This document shows, one piece after another, positions 24,916 through 35,206 of a stretch of 51,557 nt of DNA. Made by a program: the position numbers and the translations under genes. Numbering within the stretch: position 1 is the stretch's first letter; every line of letters starts with the position of its first letter. The notes under the pieces were generated by a model. The model was not told the origin of the DNA. It was given only the letters and a program-made list of their open reading frames with translations, and ran no database searches. Origin of the DNA: Gammaproteobacteria bacterium (GTDB taxonomy: Bacteria > Pseudomonadota > Gammaproteobacteria > Magnimaribacterales > D2472); contig VMDH01000027.1 of the NCBI GenBank assembly GCA_008080945.1, positions 1 through 51,557 on the forward strand. Reading direction: 5' to 3'.

Positions 24916-25884
24916 GTGAAGAAAAAACAATTCCTTATCATTTTATATCTTCTCAGCATTCATCCTGTGTTTTCTCTTGAATTAGATAATCCTGAAATAG
25001 ATGAATTTATAAATTACATGCACCAACAGCATGGTCTCGAGATTGATTATGTTACATCCGTTCTTAACGCTGCGGAGTACCAGCAATCAATTATTGATGC
25101 TATCTCATCTCCTGCTGAATTTACTTGGACTTGGGAAAAATACCGCAATTTATTTATTGAGGGAAGAAGAATTAATAATGGCAAGATCTTCTTAAATAAA
25201 CATAAAGCAGTATTTGATAGAGCTGAATCAGAATACGGTGTTCCTAAAGAAGTAGTGGCAGCGATTCTTGGGGTAGAAACAAGATACGGCAAAATTATGG
25301 GCAAATATAAAGTTATTGATGCCCTGGCTACTCTGGGTTTTTACTATCCTAGAAGACAAAAATTTTTTCGCAGTGAATTAGAAGAATTCCTTCTTTTAGT
25401 AAATGAGAACGAATTAGCATTAAATGAGATCAAAGGCTCCTATGCAGGAGCAATGGGCTTTGGCCAATTTATTTCCAGCAGCTATAGAAATTTTGCGGTA
25501 GATTTTGATAATGACGGCAGAGCAGATTTACTTAATTCACCAGAGGATGCCATTGGCAGTATTGCAAACTACTTAGTTAAGAATGGCTGGGTGAGGGGCT
25601 TGCCTATTTTATGGAATATAGAAAATAATTTTCTTAATCAAGATGACATTGGTTTCAACAAAGTCGGAACAAAGCTTTCACGCAATACCCTGAGAAAACA
25701 TATCTCAGAAACCCAAAATTTCTTGGGAAATAAATTTATGTTACTTGAATACGAAATCGATGGAGTGCAAAATTACTATGTTGGTTCAGAAAATTTTATT
25801 TCTATAACTACTTATAATCGAAGCCATTTTTATGCAAAGGTAGTTCAAGAACTTGCCACAAAATTAGGATACTCAGATGCTTAG
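24916..25884 (+). CDS. mltB: Lytic murein transglycosylase B
   Basis: Signal peptide, AAILGVETRYGK catalytic Glu motif, GSYAGAMGFGQFISSSYRNFAVDFDNDGRADL. Confidence 0.92.
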   Translation: MKKKQFLIILYLLSIHPVFSLELDNPEIDEFINYMHQQHGLEIDYVTSVLNAAEYQQSIIDAISSPAEFTWTWEKYRNLFIEGRRINNGKIFLNKHKAVFDRAESEYGVPKEVVAAILGVETRYGKIMGKYKVIDALATLGFYYPRRQKFFRSELEEFLLLVNENELALNEIKGSYAGAMGFGQFISSSYRNFAVDFDNDGRADLLNSPEDAIGSIANYLVKNGWVRGLPILWNIENNFLNQDDIGFNKVGTKLSRNTLRKHISETQNFLGNKFMLLEYEIDGVQNYYVGSENFISITTYNRSHFYAKVVQELATKLGYSDA

Positions 25885-27025
25885 ACTCTCATTAACTGCT
25901 CTTTTACTTTTTACTAGTTTTTATTCAAATGCTCAAAACCTTCTTCCAAGGCCACCTCAAATAAATGTAACCAGTTATATTTTAGTAGAGCCTGTTACTG
26001 GAAAAGTTTTAGCTGAGTTCAATGCAGACGATCAGATAGAGCCAGCAAGTATGACCAAAGTAATGACCGGTTATATAGCAGCCGATCAATTACATCGCAA
26101 TCTTGTTAGAGCAGACGATGAAGTACTAATTAGCACCAAGGCTTGGAAGATGGAAGGCTCTAGAATGTTTATTGAAGCTGGAAAGAGGGTAAGTTTTGAA
26201 GATCTTTTGAAGGGCGTTGTAATTCAATCTGGTAACGATGCTTCGGTTGCTATAGCAGAATATCTAGGAGGCACTGAAGAAGGATTTGTAGATATTATGA
26301 ATGCTTATGCGCAAAGCCTAGGATTGAATAATACTCTTTTTGAAAACTCCACAGGTTTACCTTCCTCTAATCACTTTTCTTCTGCTAGAGATTTATCAAT
26401 TATTTCAGCCAATTTAATTAATAATTTTCCTGAGCACTATGCTCTTTATAAAGAAAAGAGTTTTACTTTTAATGATATCAGGCAGCTAAATAGAAATAGG
26501 TTGCTTTGGCGAGATGATTCGGTAGACGGCATCAAAACTGGACACACAGAATCTGCTGGCTTTTGTTTAATAAGCTCGGCGGCAAGAGGATCCATGCGCT
26601 TGATTGCAGTGGTTGCAGGTGCCAACTCAGAAGATGAAAGGTTTAATGCGTCTCAAAGATTGCTTGAGTATGGATTTAGATTTTTTGTTACTCAAAACCT
26701 TCTTGAAAGCAATGAGGAAGTAAGGTCTGCTGATGTTTGGGGTGGTAAAAAGGATAATGTCTCTCTTGGTCTTGCAAAAGATTTAATTGTTACTGTGCCA
26801 AGAGCAGAACTTCCCAGTCTTAAGATTGATTATACTTTTAATAATAATATTGAAGCTCCAATTTCCAAGGGCGATATTTTAGGGAGTCTTTCAGTAAAAT
26901 CAGGGGATACTGTGATTGCTAATGCCAATCTAGTTGCTTTGGAAGAAGTAGAGCCCAAAGGATTTTTTGGCAGACTTATCTCAAAAATCATTATGTGGTT
27001 TTTGAACCTTTTTAATCTGGGGTAG
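25877..27025 (+). CDS. dacA: D-alanyl-D-alanine carboxypeptidase (PBP5/6 type)
   Basis: SMTKVMTGYIA (SxxK), SGNDASVAIAE (SxN), KTGHTESAGFC (KTG). Confidence 0.93.
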   Translation: MLRLSLTALLLFTSFYSNAQNLLPRPPQINVTSYILVEPVTGKVLAEFNADDQIEPASMTKVMTGYIAADQLHRNLVRADDEVLISTKAWKMEGSRMFIEAGKRVSFEDLLKGVVIQSGNDASVAIAEYLGGTEEGFVDIMNAYAQSLGLNNTLFENSTGLPSSNHFSSARDLSIISANLINNFPEHYALYKEKSFTFNDIRQLNRNRLLWRDDSVDGIKTGHTESAGFCLISSAARGSMRLIAVVAGANSEDERFNASQRLLEYGFRFFVTQNLLESNEEVRSADVWGGKKDNVSLGLAKDLIVTVPRAELPSLKIDYTFNNNIEAPISKGDILGSLSVKSGDTVIANANLVALEEVEPKGFFGRLISKIIMWFLNLFNLG

Positions 27026-27858
27026 TGGAAAGCTTATTGGGCGTTTTTAATGGGGAGTTTCTTCCTGTTAATGACATCAAAATCTCACCAATGTCACGAG
27101 CTTATACCTTTGCTGATGCTGTCTATGAAGTTGTTCCTTACATCAAAGGAAAAGCTATTGCTCTTGATCTGCACTTAAATAGGCTTAGGAGAAGTTGTGA
27201 AGCCATCCAATTAAATGTGGATATCAGCATTGTTGAAAAAGAAATCCAAGAATTAGCTTACCAGGTTTTAATGAATGATAATGGTTATATTTATTATCAA
27301 CTTTCCAGAGGAACTGATGCTGTTAGAAATCACCTTTATGCTAATGATCTCACTCCTGAGTCATTTGGCTATGCCACTCTAATAGGAAAGTCCAATAATC
27401 AGCAAATAGCAAAGATAGTGTCTGATATTCGCTGGGGAAGGTGCGATATTAAATCCACTGCTTTGCTTGCAAATGTAATGCTTATGAACCAAGCAAGTAT
27501 AGAAGGCTGCAATGAAATCATAATGCATAGAGATGGTTATATTACCGAGGCAGGATCCAGTAATATCTTTATTGTAAAAGATACCAAAATTCTCACTCCG
27601 CCAAAAGATTCTCGTATCCTTGCAGGCATAACCAGAGAGTTGTTATTACAGAACTTTTCGCAGTCTTTTAATATTTTAGAAGAGCCTTGTCATTTAGATC
27701 TTTTGACTGAAGCGGATGTTGTTTTCTTAACAAGTTCTACCAAAGGCATGCTCGTAATAGATGAAATTCAAAACAATGCTTACAGCTTTAATCAAAATAA
27801 TGACCTATTTACTCAGCTAAGGGCAGCATTTAATAATTTTTTAGAGACAGCTTTCTAA
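27025..27858 (+). CDS. Class IV aminotransferase, D-amino acid transaminase-like
   Basis: SPMSRAYTFADAVYEVV, ITEAGSSNIFIV, ILAGITRELLL. GTG start overlapping the dacA stop. Confidence 0.87.
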   Translation: MESLLGVFNGEFLPVNDIKISPMSRAYTFADAVYEVVPYIKGKAIALDLHLNRLRRSCEAIQLNVDISIVEKEIQELAYQVLMNDNGYIYYQLSRGTDAVRNHLYANDLTPESFGYATLIGKSNNQQIAKIVSDIRWGRCDIKSTALLANVMLMNQASIEGCNEIIMHRDGYITEAGSSNIFIVKDTKILTPPKDSRILAGITRELLLQNFSQSFNILEEPCHLDLLTEADVVFLTSSTKGMLVIDEIQNNAYSFNQNNDLFTQLRAAFNNFLETAF

Positions 27859-28815
27859 TTCTAAAAATATATCTTCAATAGCAATCCAATTATTCTTTTG
27901 TGACGCCCCTTTATTGGCTTTATCAACTATATGGGTTCTATCCAAGAAAGAATTAATTTTCTCTTGAGAAATATTTGCAAACAAAGCTCGATAAAGAGGT
28001 AATTTATTTGACCAAATTTTTAATTTTGCAATCTCTTTATTTAGATTTTTAGGATTCCCTTTAATTATTGAGCCCACTATAAATACTCTGTTTGCAATCC
28101 AGGTAATTGGAATAATTTCTTCAGGATGAAGGTTTTTTAACTTAGATAAATGTAAGAAAAGTTTTTTAAAATCCTGAGCCAATATAAGATCCTCGATAGC
28201 AAAAATGTCTATGTTGGAGCTGAAGTTTGTTTCTATTTCTTGATTGCTGCTATTGAGCTTGAGTAATTTAAGGATTTGAACTGCATTATCTTCGCTTTGG
28301 AGATTCCCTTCGTGATTCATAAAAATTTCTTTGCCATGGGTTGCCAATAATTCTTTTTCTAGGAAAGAAAGTTTCTTTTTTAATCTGATCTTTTCTTCAT
28401 AAGTATTCAGCTTTCCACAATTGATCTTCAAAAGGTATGGCTGCTTTAGCCAAGATTTGTTCTTCGGAAGTGATGCAGCGGTTTCTAGAATGATGCGGGC
28501 ATTGTTGAAGCTAGCCTCGGTAAGACTATCTAAAAATGAATTTAATGTTTCTGGAAACCTGCCTTCTAGATGTTGGATGATAAGAAGAATTTTATCTCCA
28601 AATAAAGAGCCACCAGATGAAGAGCTGATGAACTCCTCAAGCCTATCGAACTCCTCATTTTGAACAACATTAATTTTAAAATCTGCCAACTCATTAATTT
28701 CTTGTTTAAGTAAATCTTTTATTTCATTTCTTAGCTGGATTTCAGTTCCATGCAACACAAAGAGATGCTTTCCTATTGCTTGTTCAGGAGTAAATTTTTG
28801 ATAGTTAATATCCAA
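27841..28815 (-). CDS. holA: DNA polymerase III delta subunit
   Basis: FVLHGTEIQLRNEIKDLL, SGGSLFGDKILLIIQ, C-terminal YRALFANISQEKINSFLDRTHIVDKANKG; adjacent to lptE-like gene. Confidence 0.85.
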   Translation of the reverse strand: MDINYQKFTPEQAIGKHLFVLHGTEIQLRNEIKDLLKQEINELADFKINVVQNEEFDRLEEFISSSSGGSLFGDKILLIIQHLEGRFPETLNSFLDSLTEASFNNARIILETAASLPKNKSWLKQPYLLKINCGKLNTYEEKIRLKKKLSFLEKELLATHGKEIFMNHEGNLQSEDNAVQILKLLKLNSSNQEIETNFSSNIDIFAIEDLILAQDFKKLFLHLSKLKNLHPEEIIPITWIANRVFIVGSIIKGNPKNLNKEIAKLKIWSNKLPLYRALFANISQEKINSFLDRTHIVDKANKGASQKNNWIAIEDIFLELESCL

Positions 28816-28816
28816 T

Positions 28817-29269
28817 TTATTTGCTTACTAAATTAAGATAAATTTTATCTAAGATTTCACGGTGCATTAAATCTTCGAAATCTCTTTCCAGCTGAGTATT
28901 TGCAACTGGATTGAATTGTGAAATAGGAATGCTCCTTTGAGAAATTACATTAAAGGATTTTAGTACCTCATTCTCTCTATTTTTTAAAATCACTGATGCT
29001 TCAATTTTTATGTATGCCTGATTAGGCTTTACTGAATTACTAGAATACGAAAAATTTTTAGGTTTATCTTGAATACTTATTTGCAGAATATTTTCGCTGG
29101 TAGGAGAAACTACAAAAAGTCTTTTTAAATATTGAGAGTTTTGTATGGAAATGTCTTTAGAAAATTCAATTTTCTGCACGGGTATTCTAGATAAATCGGT
29201 ATGCTGGAAGTTTGCACACGAACAAATAACTACAAAAGTAATAAAAAGAAGTAGATTACTGCGCAACAT
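28817..29269 (-). CDS. lptE: LPS-assembly lipoprotein LptE-like
   Basis: Lipoprotein signal (MLRSNLLLFITFVVICSCANF), size and position between leuS region and holA. Start refined to the internal ATG (29269). Confidence 0.7.
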   Translation of the reverse strand: MLRSNLLLFITFVVICSCANFQHTDLSRIPVQKIEFSKDISIQNSQYLKRLFVVSPTSENILQISIQDKPKNFSYSSNSVKPNQAYIKIEASVILKNRENEVLKSFNVISQRSIPISQFNPVANTQLERDFEDLMHREILDKIYLNLVSK

Positions 29270-30380
29270 CAAAGAGATCCTTAAATCCAGAAGGGTCATG
29301 CCTCCCCACAGGTAGATTCTCTAGAGTACCAAAACCAGAATTTTCACCAAGTCTCGCTTTAGCAATTTGATGGACATGAAAGAAGGTAAAATCTTCAGGA
29401 TTAATAGATTCTAGATCCCAGACCTCATACCCAAAAGCTTCTTCGCCTTTCCAGATTCCATGGCCCCACTCAGGATGTTGATAGCCAATTCCTTTGCAAT
29501 AAAATTTAGGACCAAGAGTCTCTAGCTCAATACAAACTTCGCTTCCATTCTTGTCTTTTCCTAGGATCTTAGCTGCTTTCGACCATCTAGTTCCTTTTTG
29601 CCAAGTGACATGATGGGAAACATCATGAAGATCTTCAGATATAGCATCCTTGTCTTCAAAAGAGGAGTTGGAAAATAACGAAGTTTTGTGAGCAGAAATT
29701 TGAGTAGGTATACCATCTCGATCTTGAAAGGTTCCAAATAAAGTTGCAAAAGAGTCAAAATGAATGGGTGCCCAACACCAATACACTCCTGGCTCGTGAT
29801 AAGAAGAAGGTGGTGCACCCATTTCTGGCTCTCCAACAGGTCTAACTCCCCATGATTTATCTCTTGTCCCGAATATTTCATTGAGATTCAAAGCATGGCC
29901 ATCTATGCTGACATTGCCTGTCCATCTTCCCAGTTGAGTGAATCTGTGAGTATTTAAAATGATTCTGTTATCTTGCTTAAGGATTGATTGAGGTTCTAGT
30001 AGCGAGGCTGATCTTGCTGAAAAAGTTAGGTCGCAGCTTATAGGGTGATCATTATTTGCAATAGTGAACTGTATGCTTCTCATTGGCTCTTTAACACTTA
30101 ATTCAAGCGGTCCAATCTTCATAGGCATTCTTTGAGGATTAATGCGTGAGCTAGCATGAAAGGAATGTTGCTTGCCATCTACAGAAATACTGAAATGGGC
30201 ATCCATGATTTGTCTATTTGGATAAAAACCAAAGCCAATTCCAAACATAAGCTTTTGTTCTGGGCAAAATCCATTGAACCAGTAGCGCTCATAAAAATTT
30301 CTCTCTGGGCTAACAGGATTTAAGATTGGCTCGCTAGTCTGGTGAATAGGGTAGTCATCAAAAGGACTTAGAATTTGCAT
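29256..30380 (-). CDS. Uncharacterised protein with possible DUF7064/lipocalin-like (AttH/carotenoid hydratase-type) beta fold
   Basis: 374 aa. ERYWFNGFCPEQKLMFGIGFGFYPNRQIMDAHFSISVDG, LNEIFGTRDKSWGVRPVGEPE. Family assignment tentative. Confidence 0.5.
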   Translation of the reverse strand: MQILSPFDDYPIHQTSEPILNPVSPERNFYERYWFNGFCPEQKLMFGIGFGFYPNRQIMDAHFSISVDGKQHSFHASSRINPQRMPMKIGPLELSVKEPMRSIQFTIANNDHPISCDLTFSARSASLLEPQSILKQDNRIILNTHRFTQLGRWTGNVSIDGHALNLNEIFGTRDKSWGVRPVGEPEMGAPPSSYHEPGVYWCWAPIHFDSFATLFGTFQDRDGIPTQISAHKTSLFSNSSFEDKDAISEDLHDVSHHVTWQKGTRWSKAAKILGKDKNGSEVCIELETLGPKFYCKGIGYQHPEWGHGIWKGEEAFGYEVWDLESINPEDFTFFHVHQIAKARLGENSGFGTLENLPVGRHDPSGFKDLFDVAQ

Positions 30381-30383
30381 AGA

Positions 30384-32945
30384 TTATTTCACAACCAAGT
30401 TAATTAATTTATTTTCTATATAGATTACTTTAACAAGATTTTTTGAATCAACAAATTTTGCTACGTTCTCATGCTTCAAGGCGAGTGGTTCTATATCTTG
30501 TTGCTTTAAGCCCGTCTTGCAAATCATTTTCCCTCTCACTTTTCCATTTACCTGGATAACAACTTCTGCCTCATCAAGGGTTAATAGGCTCTTTTTTAAT
30601 TCAGGCCATGAGAGGTTAAGCTTTTCATACTCTTTATCTTCAAATTTGCTCAATAATTCTAAAGTTACGTGAGGAATAAAAGGATGCAGCATTAACAATA
30701 CATATCTTATGAGCTCTTGAAATACAAATTGCTCATCTTCAGATGCATCCGGTGATTTAAAATTTTCTGGTATTGCATTGATTAATTCCATGATTGCAGC
30801 AATTGGTGTGTTGTAGGAGCCTCGCTCGCTTAAATCATGGGTTACTTTTTCAAGTGTTTTGTGGGTTTTATAGCGGAGCTCTTTTGCTTCTTTTTCAAGT
30901 TGTTTGGGCTCAGAAATATCTTTAGATTTTACTGAGACAATAAGATTCCACAGTCTTTTAATAAATCTTGCTGCACCTTCAATGGAGCTATCTGACCATT
31001 CTAAAGATTGTTCAGCAGGAGCTGCAAACATTGTATATAACCTAATAGTGTCGGCTCCATATTGTTGCATTAACTCTTCAGGATCAACTCCATTAAGTTT
31101 AGATTTGCTCATTTTGGACATACCATCTTTGACTACTGGATACCCATCTTTTGTAATAGGTCCATTGTCAGATTCTGAAATGTCAGATTTATTTACCCAA
31201 ACCGGATTGCCATCATCATTTAAGTAGTAATAGGCATCTGCTAAAACCATTCCCTGTGTTAGGAGTTTTGTGAAAGGCTCACTGTTTTCAATTAACCCAG
31301 CTTCCCGTAGTAACTTATTAAAAAATCTTGCATAAAGTAAGTGCAAAATAGCATGCTCTATACCTCCAATGTATTGATCTACTGGAAGCCAATATTTAGA
31401 TTCTTCAGAGAGCATGGCATCTTCACTTGGTCCTGCAAACCTTGCAAAGTACCAAGAACTTTCAAAGAAAGTATCAAAGGTATCTGTTTCACGTTCGGCT
31501 GGTTTGCTGCATTTTGGGCAAGTGGTTTCCTTCCAATCAGGAAAGCTATTCAAGTTAAGTCCCCGAGTGCTAATATTTTCAATTTTTGGAAGCTCTACAG
31601 GAAGATCAGATTCTGGAACCGTTACAATTCCACAGTCCTCACAATGGATCACTGGAATAGGGCATCCCCAATATCTCTGTCTTGAAATACCCCAATCTCT
31701 AAGTTTGAAGTTTGTTTCTACTTTGCCATTAGCATTTGCGTTTAAAATTTTACTAATTTCATCAAAGGCATTTTCAAAGTCTAATCCATCAAATTTTTCA
31801 CTGTTTATCAGAACCCCTTTTTCTTCAAATGCCGAACGTGAGATATCAATATCTTTAGATTCATCAGCAATAACTTGAGTAATTTTTAGGTTATATTTTG
31901 AAGCAAATTCCCAGTCTCTTTGATCGTGTCCTGGGACACACATAACTGCTCCTTCACCGTAATCCATCAAAATAAAGTTAGCTATCCATATGGGTAAAAG
32001 TTCTTTAGTGATAGGGTGGATAGCTCTTAACCCGGTATCAATCCCTTCTTTTTCTAGCTTTGCCAAAGAGGCAGCAGTCTTATCAAGGTTTTTTTGTGAG
32101 TCTATAAATGCAGCAATTGCAGGATTCTCTTTTGCTAGCTTCAGAGAAATTGGATGCTCGGGAGCCAGTGCACAATAGGTTGCTCCAAAGATAGTATCCG
32201 GTCGGGTGGTAAATACTCTAAAGCTTTCTTTATGCTCAGATATATTGAAATCAAAAGAGACCCCATTAGATTTGCCAATCCAATTTTCCTGCATTAGTTT
32301 TACTTGTGATGGCCAATGAGTTAAATCATCAAGGCTATCAAGTAAGTCATTGCAGTAATCCGTTATTTTAAGAAAGTATTGATCGATTTTTCTTTTTTCA
32401 ACAACGGCTCCTGATCTCCAGCCTTTACCATCTATTACTTGTTCATTTGCAAGCACGGTCTCATCTACAGGATCCCAATTTACTTCTGATTCTTTTCTAT
32501 AAACCAAACCCTTTTCAAAAAGCTGTGTAAAAAACCATTGCTCCCATTTAAAATAATTTGGATCAGAGGTATTTATCTCTCTATCCCAATCATAACCAAA
32601 GCCAAGTTTTTTGAATTGGTCCTTCATGTGGGAAATATTTTTTTCTGTCCACACATTAGGGGCGACATTATTTTCTATGGCAGCATTCTCTGCTGGTAGT
32701 CCAAATGCATCCCATCCCATAGGTTGAAGGACATTAAAACCATGCATGCGCTTAAATCTAGATAAGACATCCCCAATCGTGTAATTTCTTACATGCCCCA
32801 TATGTAATTTCCCGGAAGGATAGGGAAACATAGAAAGGCAGTAATATTTAGGCGAGCTATTGGGTTGAACTATATTAATCTGACTTTGCTCCCAAAAAGC
32901 TTGCGAGGATTTTTCTATTTCTTGAGGGTTGTATTCCTCAGTCAT
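30384..32945 (-). CDS. leuS: Leucyl-tRNA synthetase
   Basis: FPYPSGKLHMGHVRNYTIGDV, editing domain TTRPDTIFGATY, KMSKSKLNGVDPEEL. Confidence 0.98.
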   Translation of the reverse strand: MTEEYNPQEIEKSSQAFWEQSQINIVQPNSSPKYYCLSMFPYPSGKLHMGHVRNYTIGDVLSRFKRMHGFNVLQPMGWDAFGLPAENAAIENNVAPNVWTEKNISHMKDQFKKLGFGYDWDREINTSDPNYFKWEQWFFTQLFEKGLVYRKESEVNWDPVDETVLANEQVIDGKGWRSGAVVEKRKIDQYFLKITDYCNDLLDSLDDLTHWPSQVKLMQENWIGKSNGVSFDFNISEHKESFRVFTTRPDTIFGATYCALAPEHPISLKLAKENPAIAAFIDSQKNLDKTAASLAKLEKEGIDTGLRAIHPITKELLPIWIANFILMDYGEGAVMCVPGHDQRDWEFASKYNLKITQVIADESKDIDISRSAFEEKGVLINSEKFDGLDFENAFDEISKILNANANGKVETNFKLRDWGISRQRYWGCPIPVIHCEDCGIVTVPESDLPVELPKIENISTRGLNLNSFPDWKETTCPKCSKPAERETDTFDTFFESSWYFARFAGPSEDAMLSEESKYWLPVDQYIGGIEHAILHLLYARFFNKLLREAGLIENSEPFTKLLTQGMVLADAYYYLNDDGNPVWVNKSDISESDNGPITKDGYPVVKDGMSKMSKSKLNGVDPEELMQQYGADTIRLYTMFAAPAEQSLEWSDSSIEGAARFIKRLWNLIVSVKSKDISEPKQLEKEAKELRYKTHKTLEKVTHDLSERGSYNTPIAAIMELINAIPENFKSPDASEDEQFVFQELIRYVLLMLHPFIPHVTLELLSKFEDKEYEKLNLSWPELKKSLLTLDEAEVVIQVNGKVRGKMICKTGLKQQDIEPLALKHENVAKFVDSKNLVKVIYIENKLINLVVK

Positions 32946-34293
32946 TGTTAAACTGCTTCATGAAGATATTTTCAAGATAATTGATGTCATGTTGGTTGTT
33001 GCAAAATACTTCATCTTCCATCAACAATAAATGCAGAGAATGATTGGTTTTTATCCCCTCTACAAAAAATTCATCGAGTGCATTTTTCATCCGTTTTATA
33101 CATGAAGACCTTTTATTAGTAGCTGTAATTATTTTTGCTAACAGAGAATCATAGTAGGGCGGGACTTTGTATCCAGAATAGATATGAGAATCAAAACGCA
33201 CACCAAAGCCCCCCGGAGGATGCATCTTTGTTATTAATCCAGGAGAGGGAACGAATGTAAAAGGATCTTCTGCATTAATTCTACATTCCATAGCATGACC
33301 CTTGAACGTTATGTTTGTTTGGTTCAATGTTATATCTAAATTGAGGGCTACTTTTAGTTGGGCTTTTACAAGGTCAAACATGGTTATCATCTCTGTAACC
33401 GGATGCTCTACTTGAATCCTTGTATTCATCTCAATAAAGAAGAACTCTTTATCTTTATAAAGAAACTCTATTGTACCAGCTCCCTCATATTTTAATTTTT
33501 TGCATAATTTCACGCAGGCATTTAAGACTAAATCAAGCGCATTTTCATCGATATCAATCGCTGGTGCTTCCTCAATGATTTTTTGATGACGTCGTTGTAG
33601 ACTGCAGTCTCTTGTACCTAAATGAATTGCTTCTCCTTTTCCATCTCCAAATACTTGGACTTCTATGTGTCTAGGATTTTCGATATATTTTTCTAAATAC
33701 AGTGTGTCATTTCCAAATGCATTCATTGCCTCTTGTTTTGTAATATTTATTCCATCAATAAATTCCTTAAAATTACGGGCAACTCTCATACCTCTGCCAC
33801 CACCTCCAGCAGTTGCTTTTATCATGATGGGGAAGCCAATCTTATTAGTAATTTTTAATAAATCTTCTTCGCTATCAGGTAGCGCATCTTTATAACCAGG
33901 AACAGTTGGAATTCCAGAATCTTCAGCAATAGTCTTAGCAGTGATTTTATCACCCATTTGTTTAATAACTTTCGAAGATGGACCAATGAATTTAAACCCA
34001 CTTACCTCACACTGTTCTGCAAATTCATAATCTTCTGCTAAGAATCCATAACCCGGATAGATAGCATCGGTGTTAGTTACTTCAGCAGCCGATAAGATAG
34101 AGGGCACATTCAGATAGCTTTCTAGCGGGCTAGCAGGACCAATACAAACAGTTTCATCAGCAAACCGAAGGTGTTTTAGATCCACGTCGCCATCAGAGTG
34201 AACAGCTACTGTTTTTAAACCTAGCTCTTTACAGGCTCTTAAAGCACGAAGTGCAATTTCGCCTCTATTGGCAATCAAGACTTTATGCGACAT
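32938..34293 (-). CDS. accC: Acetyl-CoA carboxylase biotin carboxylase subunit
   Basis: KVLIANRGEIALRALRACKELG, KATAGGGGRGMR, EMNTRIQVEHPVTE. Confidence 0.98.
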   Translation of the reverse strand: MSHKVLIANRGEIALRALRACKELGLKTVAVHSDGDVDLKHLRFADETVCIGPASPLESYLNVPSILSAAEVTNTDAIYPGYGFLAEDYEFAEQCEVSGFKFIGPSSKVIKQMGDKITAKTIAEDSGIPTVPGYKDALPDSEEDLLKITNKIGFPIMIKATAGGGGRGMRVARNFKEFIDGINITKQEAMNAFGNDTLYLEKYIENPRHIEVQVFGDGKGEAIHLGTRDCSLQRRHQKIIEEAPAIDIDENALDLVLNACVKLCKKLKYEGAGTIEFLYKDKEFFFIEMNTRIQVEHPVTEMITMFDLVKAQLKVALNLDITLNQTNITFKGHAMECRINAEDPFTFVPSPGLITKMHPPGGFGVRFDSHIYSGYKVPPYYDSLLAKIITATNKRSSCIKRMKNALDEFFVEGIKTNHSLHLLLMEDEVFCNNQHDINYLENIFMKQFNND

Positions 34294-34736
34294 TAATCAA
34301 TAACTATTAAGATTTGGCCAAATTCTACCGGTGCTGCATCGTCAACTTCAATAGATTTAACGGTGCCTGAGAAATCAGATTTAATTTCATTCATCATTTT
34401 CATGGCTTCAACAATGCAAACAACATCGCCAGCTTTTACTTTATCCCCGATTTCAACAAATGCTGGTTTGTTGGGAGCCGGCTTCCTGTAGAAGGTTCCC
34501 ACAATTGGAGAGATAATATTGTTCCCTGATATAGATTGAGGCATTTCCTCAGCGGCTTCTGCAGCAGGAGAAGGATTAGCTTGTGTTGATGCTTGAACTG
34601 GAGCCTGAACTTGATAGTGCTCAATACTTCCTCCTCTAGCAATTCTTACCGACTCTTCACCTTCTTTAACTTCAATTTCTCTTAAATCAGACTCTTGAAG
34701 CATTTCAATTAGTTTTTTTATTTTTCTTATATCCAT
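34293..34736 (-). CDS. accB: Acetyl-CoA carboxylase biotin carboxyl carrier protein
   Basis: VEAMKMMNEI biotinylation motif and Ala/Pro-rich linker, adjacent to accC. Confidence 0.97.
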   Translation of the reverse strand: MDIRKIKKLIEMLQESDLREIEVKEGEESVRIARGGSIEHYQVQAPVQASTQANPSPAAEAAEEMPQSISGNNIISPIVGTFYRKPAPNKPAFVEIGDKVKAGDVVCIVEAMKMMNEIKSDFSGTVKSIEVDDAAPVEFGQILIVID

Positions 34737-34739
34737 TTC

Positions 34740-35165
34740 TTATCCTTTAATTCCATCTCTTATTGCCAATTCATAACCATGCGATCCACAACCACTAATT
34801 ACGCCAACTGCAATGTCAGAAAAATAAGATTTTTTTCTAAAATCTTCACGAGCAAAGACATTTGAAATATGTACTTCGTAAAAGGGAATAGCAACCGCAA
34901 GCATAGCATCTCTGATGGCAATGCTAGTGTGAGTAAATGCTCCAGGATTAAAAATAATTACATTAAACTCTCCCAGAGCTGATTGAACTTTATTTACAAT
35001 TTCATGTTCAGCGTTGCTTTGAAAGAATTCATAATCAAAATCAAGCTCATTAGAAAGTTTTTGTATATTTGCTTCAATATCTTGTAGACTTTCTTTGCCA
35101 TAAACACCTGGCTCTCTTACGCCTAGCATGTTTAGATTAGGACCATTTAATATTAAAATTTTCAT
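34740..35165 (-). CDS. aroQ: 3-dehydroquinate dehydratase, type II
   Basis: ILNGPNLNMLGVREPGVYG, NPGAFTHTSIAIRDA, EVHISNVFAREDFR. Confidence 0.97.
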   Translation of the reverse strand: MKILILNGPNLNMLGVREPGVYGKESLQDIEANIQKLSNELDFDYEFFQSNAEHEIVNKVQSALGEFNVIIFNPGAFTHTSIAIRDAMLAVAIPFYEVHISNVFAREDFRKKSYFSDIAVGVISGCGSHGYELAIRDGIKG

Positions 35166-35206
35166 TTCGAGGATTTTATCTGCTTTTTAGAAGAATTTAA
35201 ACGAAT

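Noticed and set aside
29561-29881. 106-aa minus-strand ORF in another frame of the uncharacterised gene
   Set aside because: Contained in the longer 374-aa frame, whose translation looks like a real protein.
31341-31878. Overlapping plus-strand ORFs of 114 and 154 aa inside leuS
   Set aside because: Antisense to a well-conserved leuS; Ser/Leu-rich composition is typical of antisense shadows.
35166-35206. Frameshifted remainder of dsbD after the alpha domain
   Set aside because: Only about 40 bp before aroQ, far too short for beta or gamma domain remnants.
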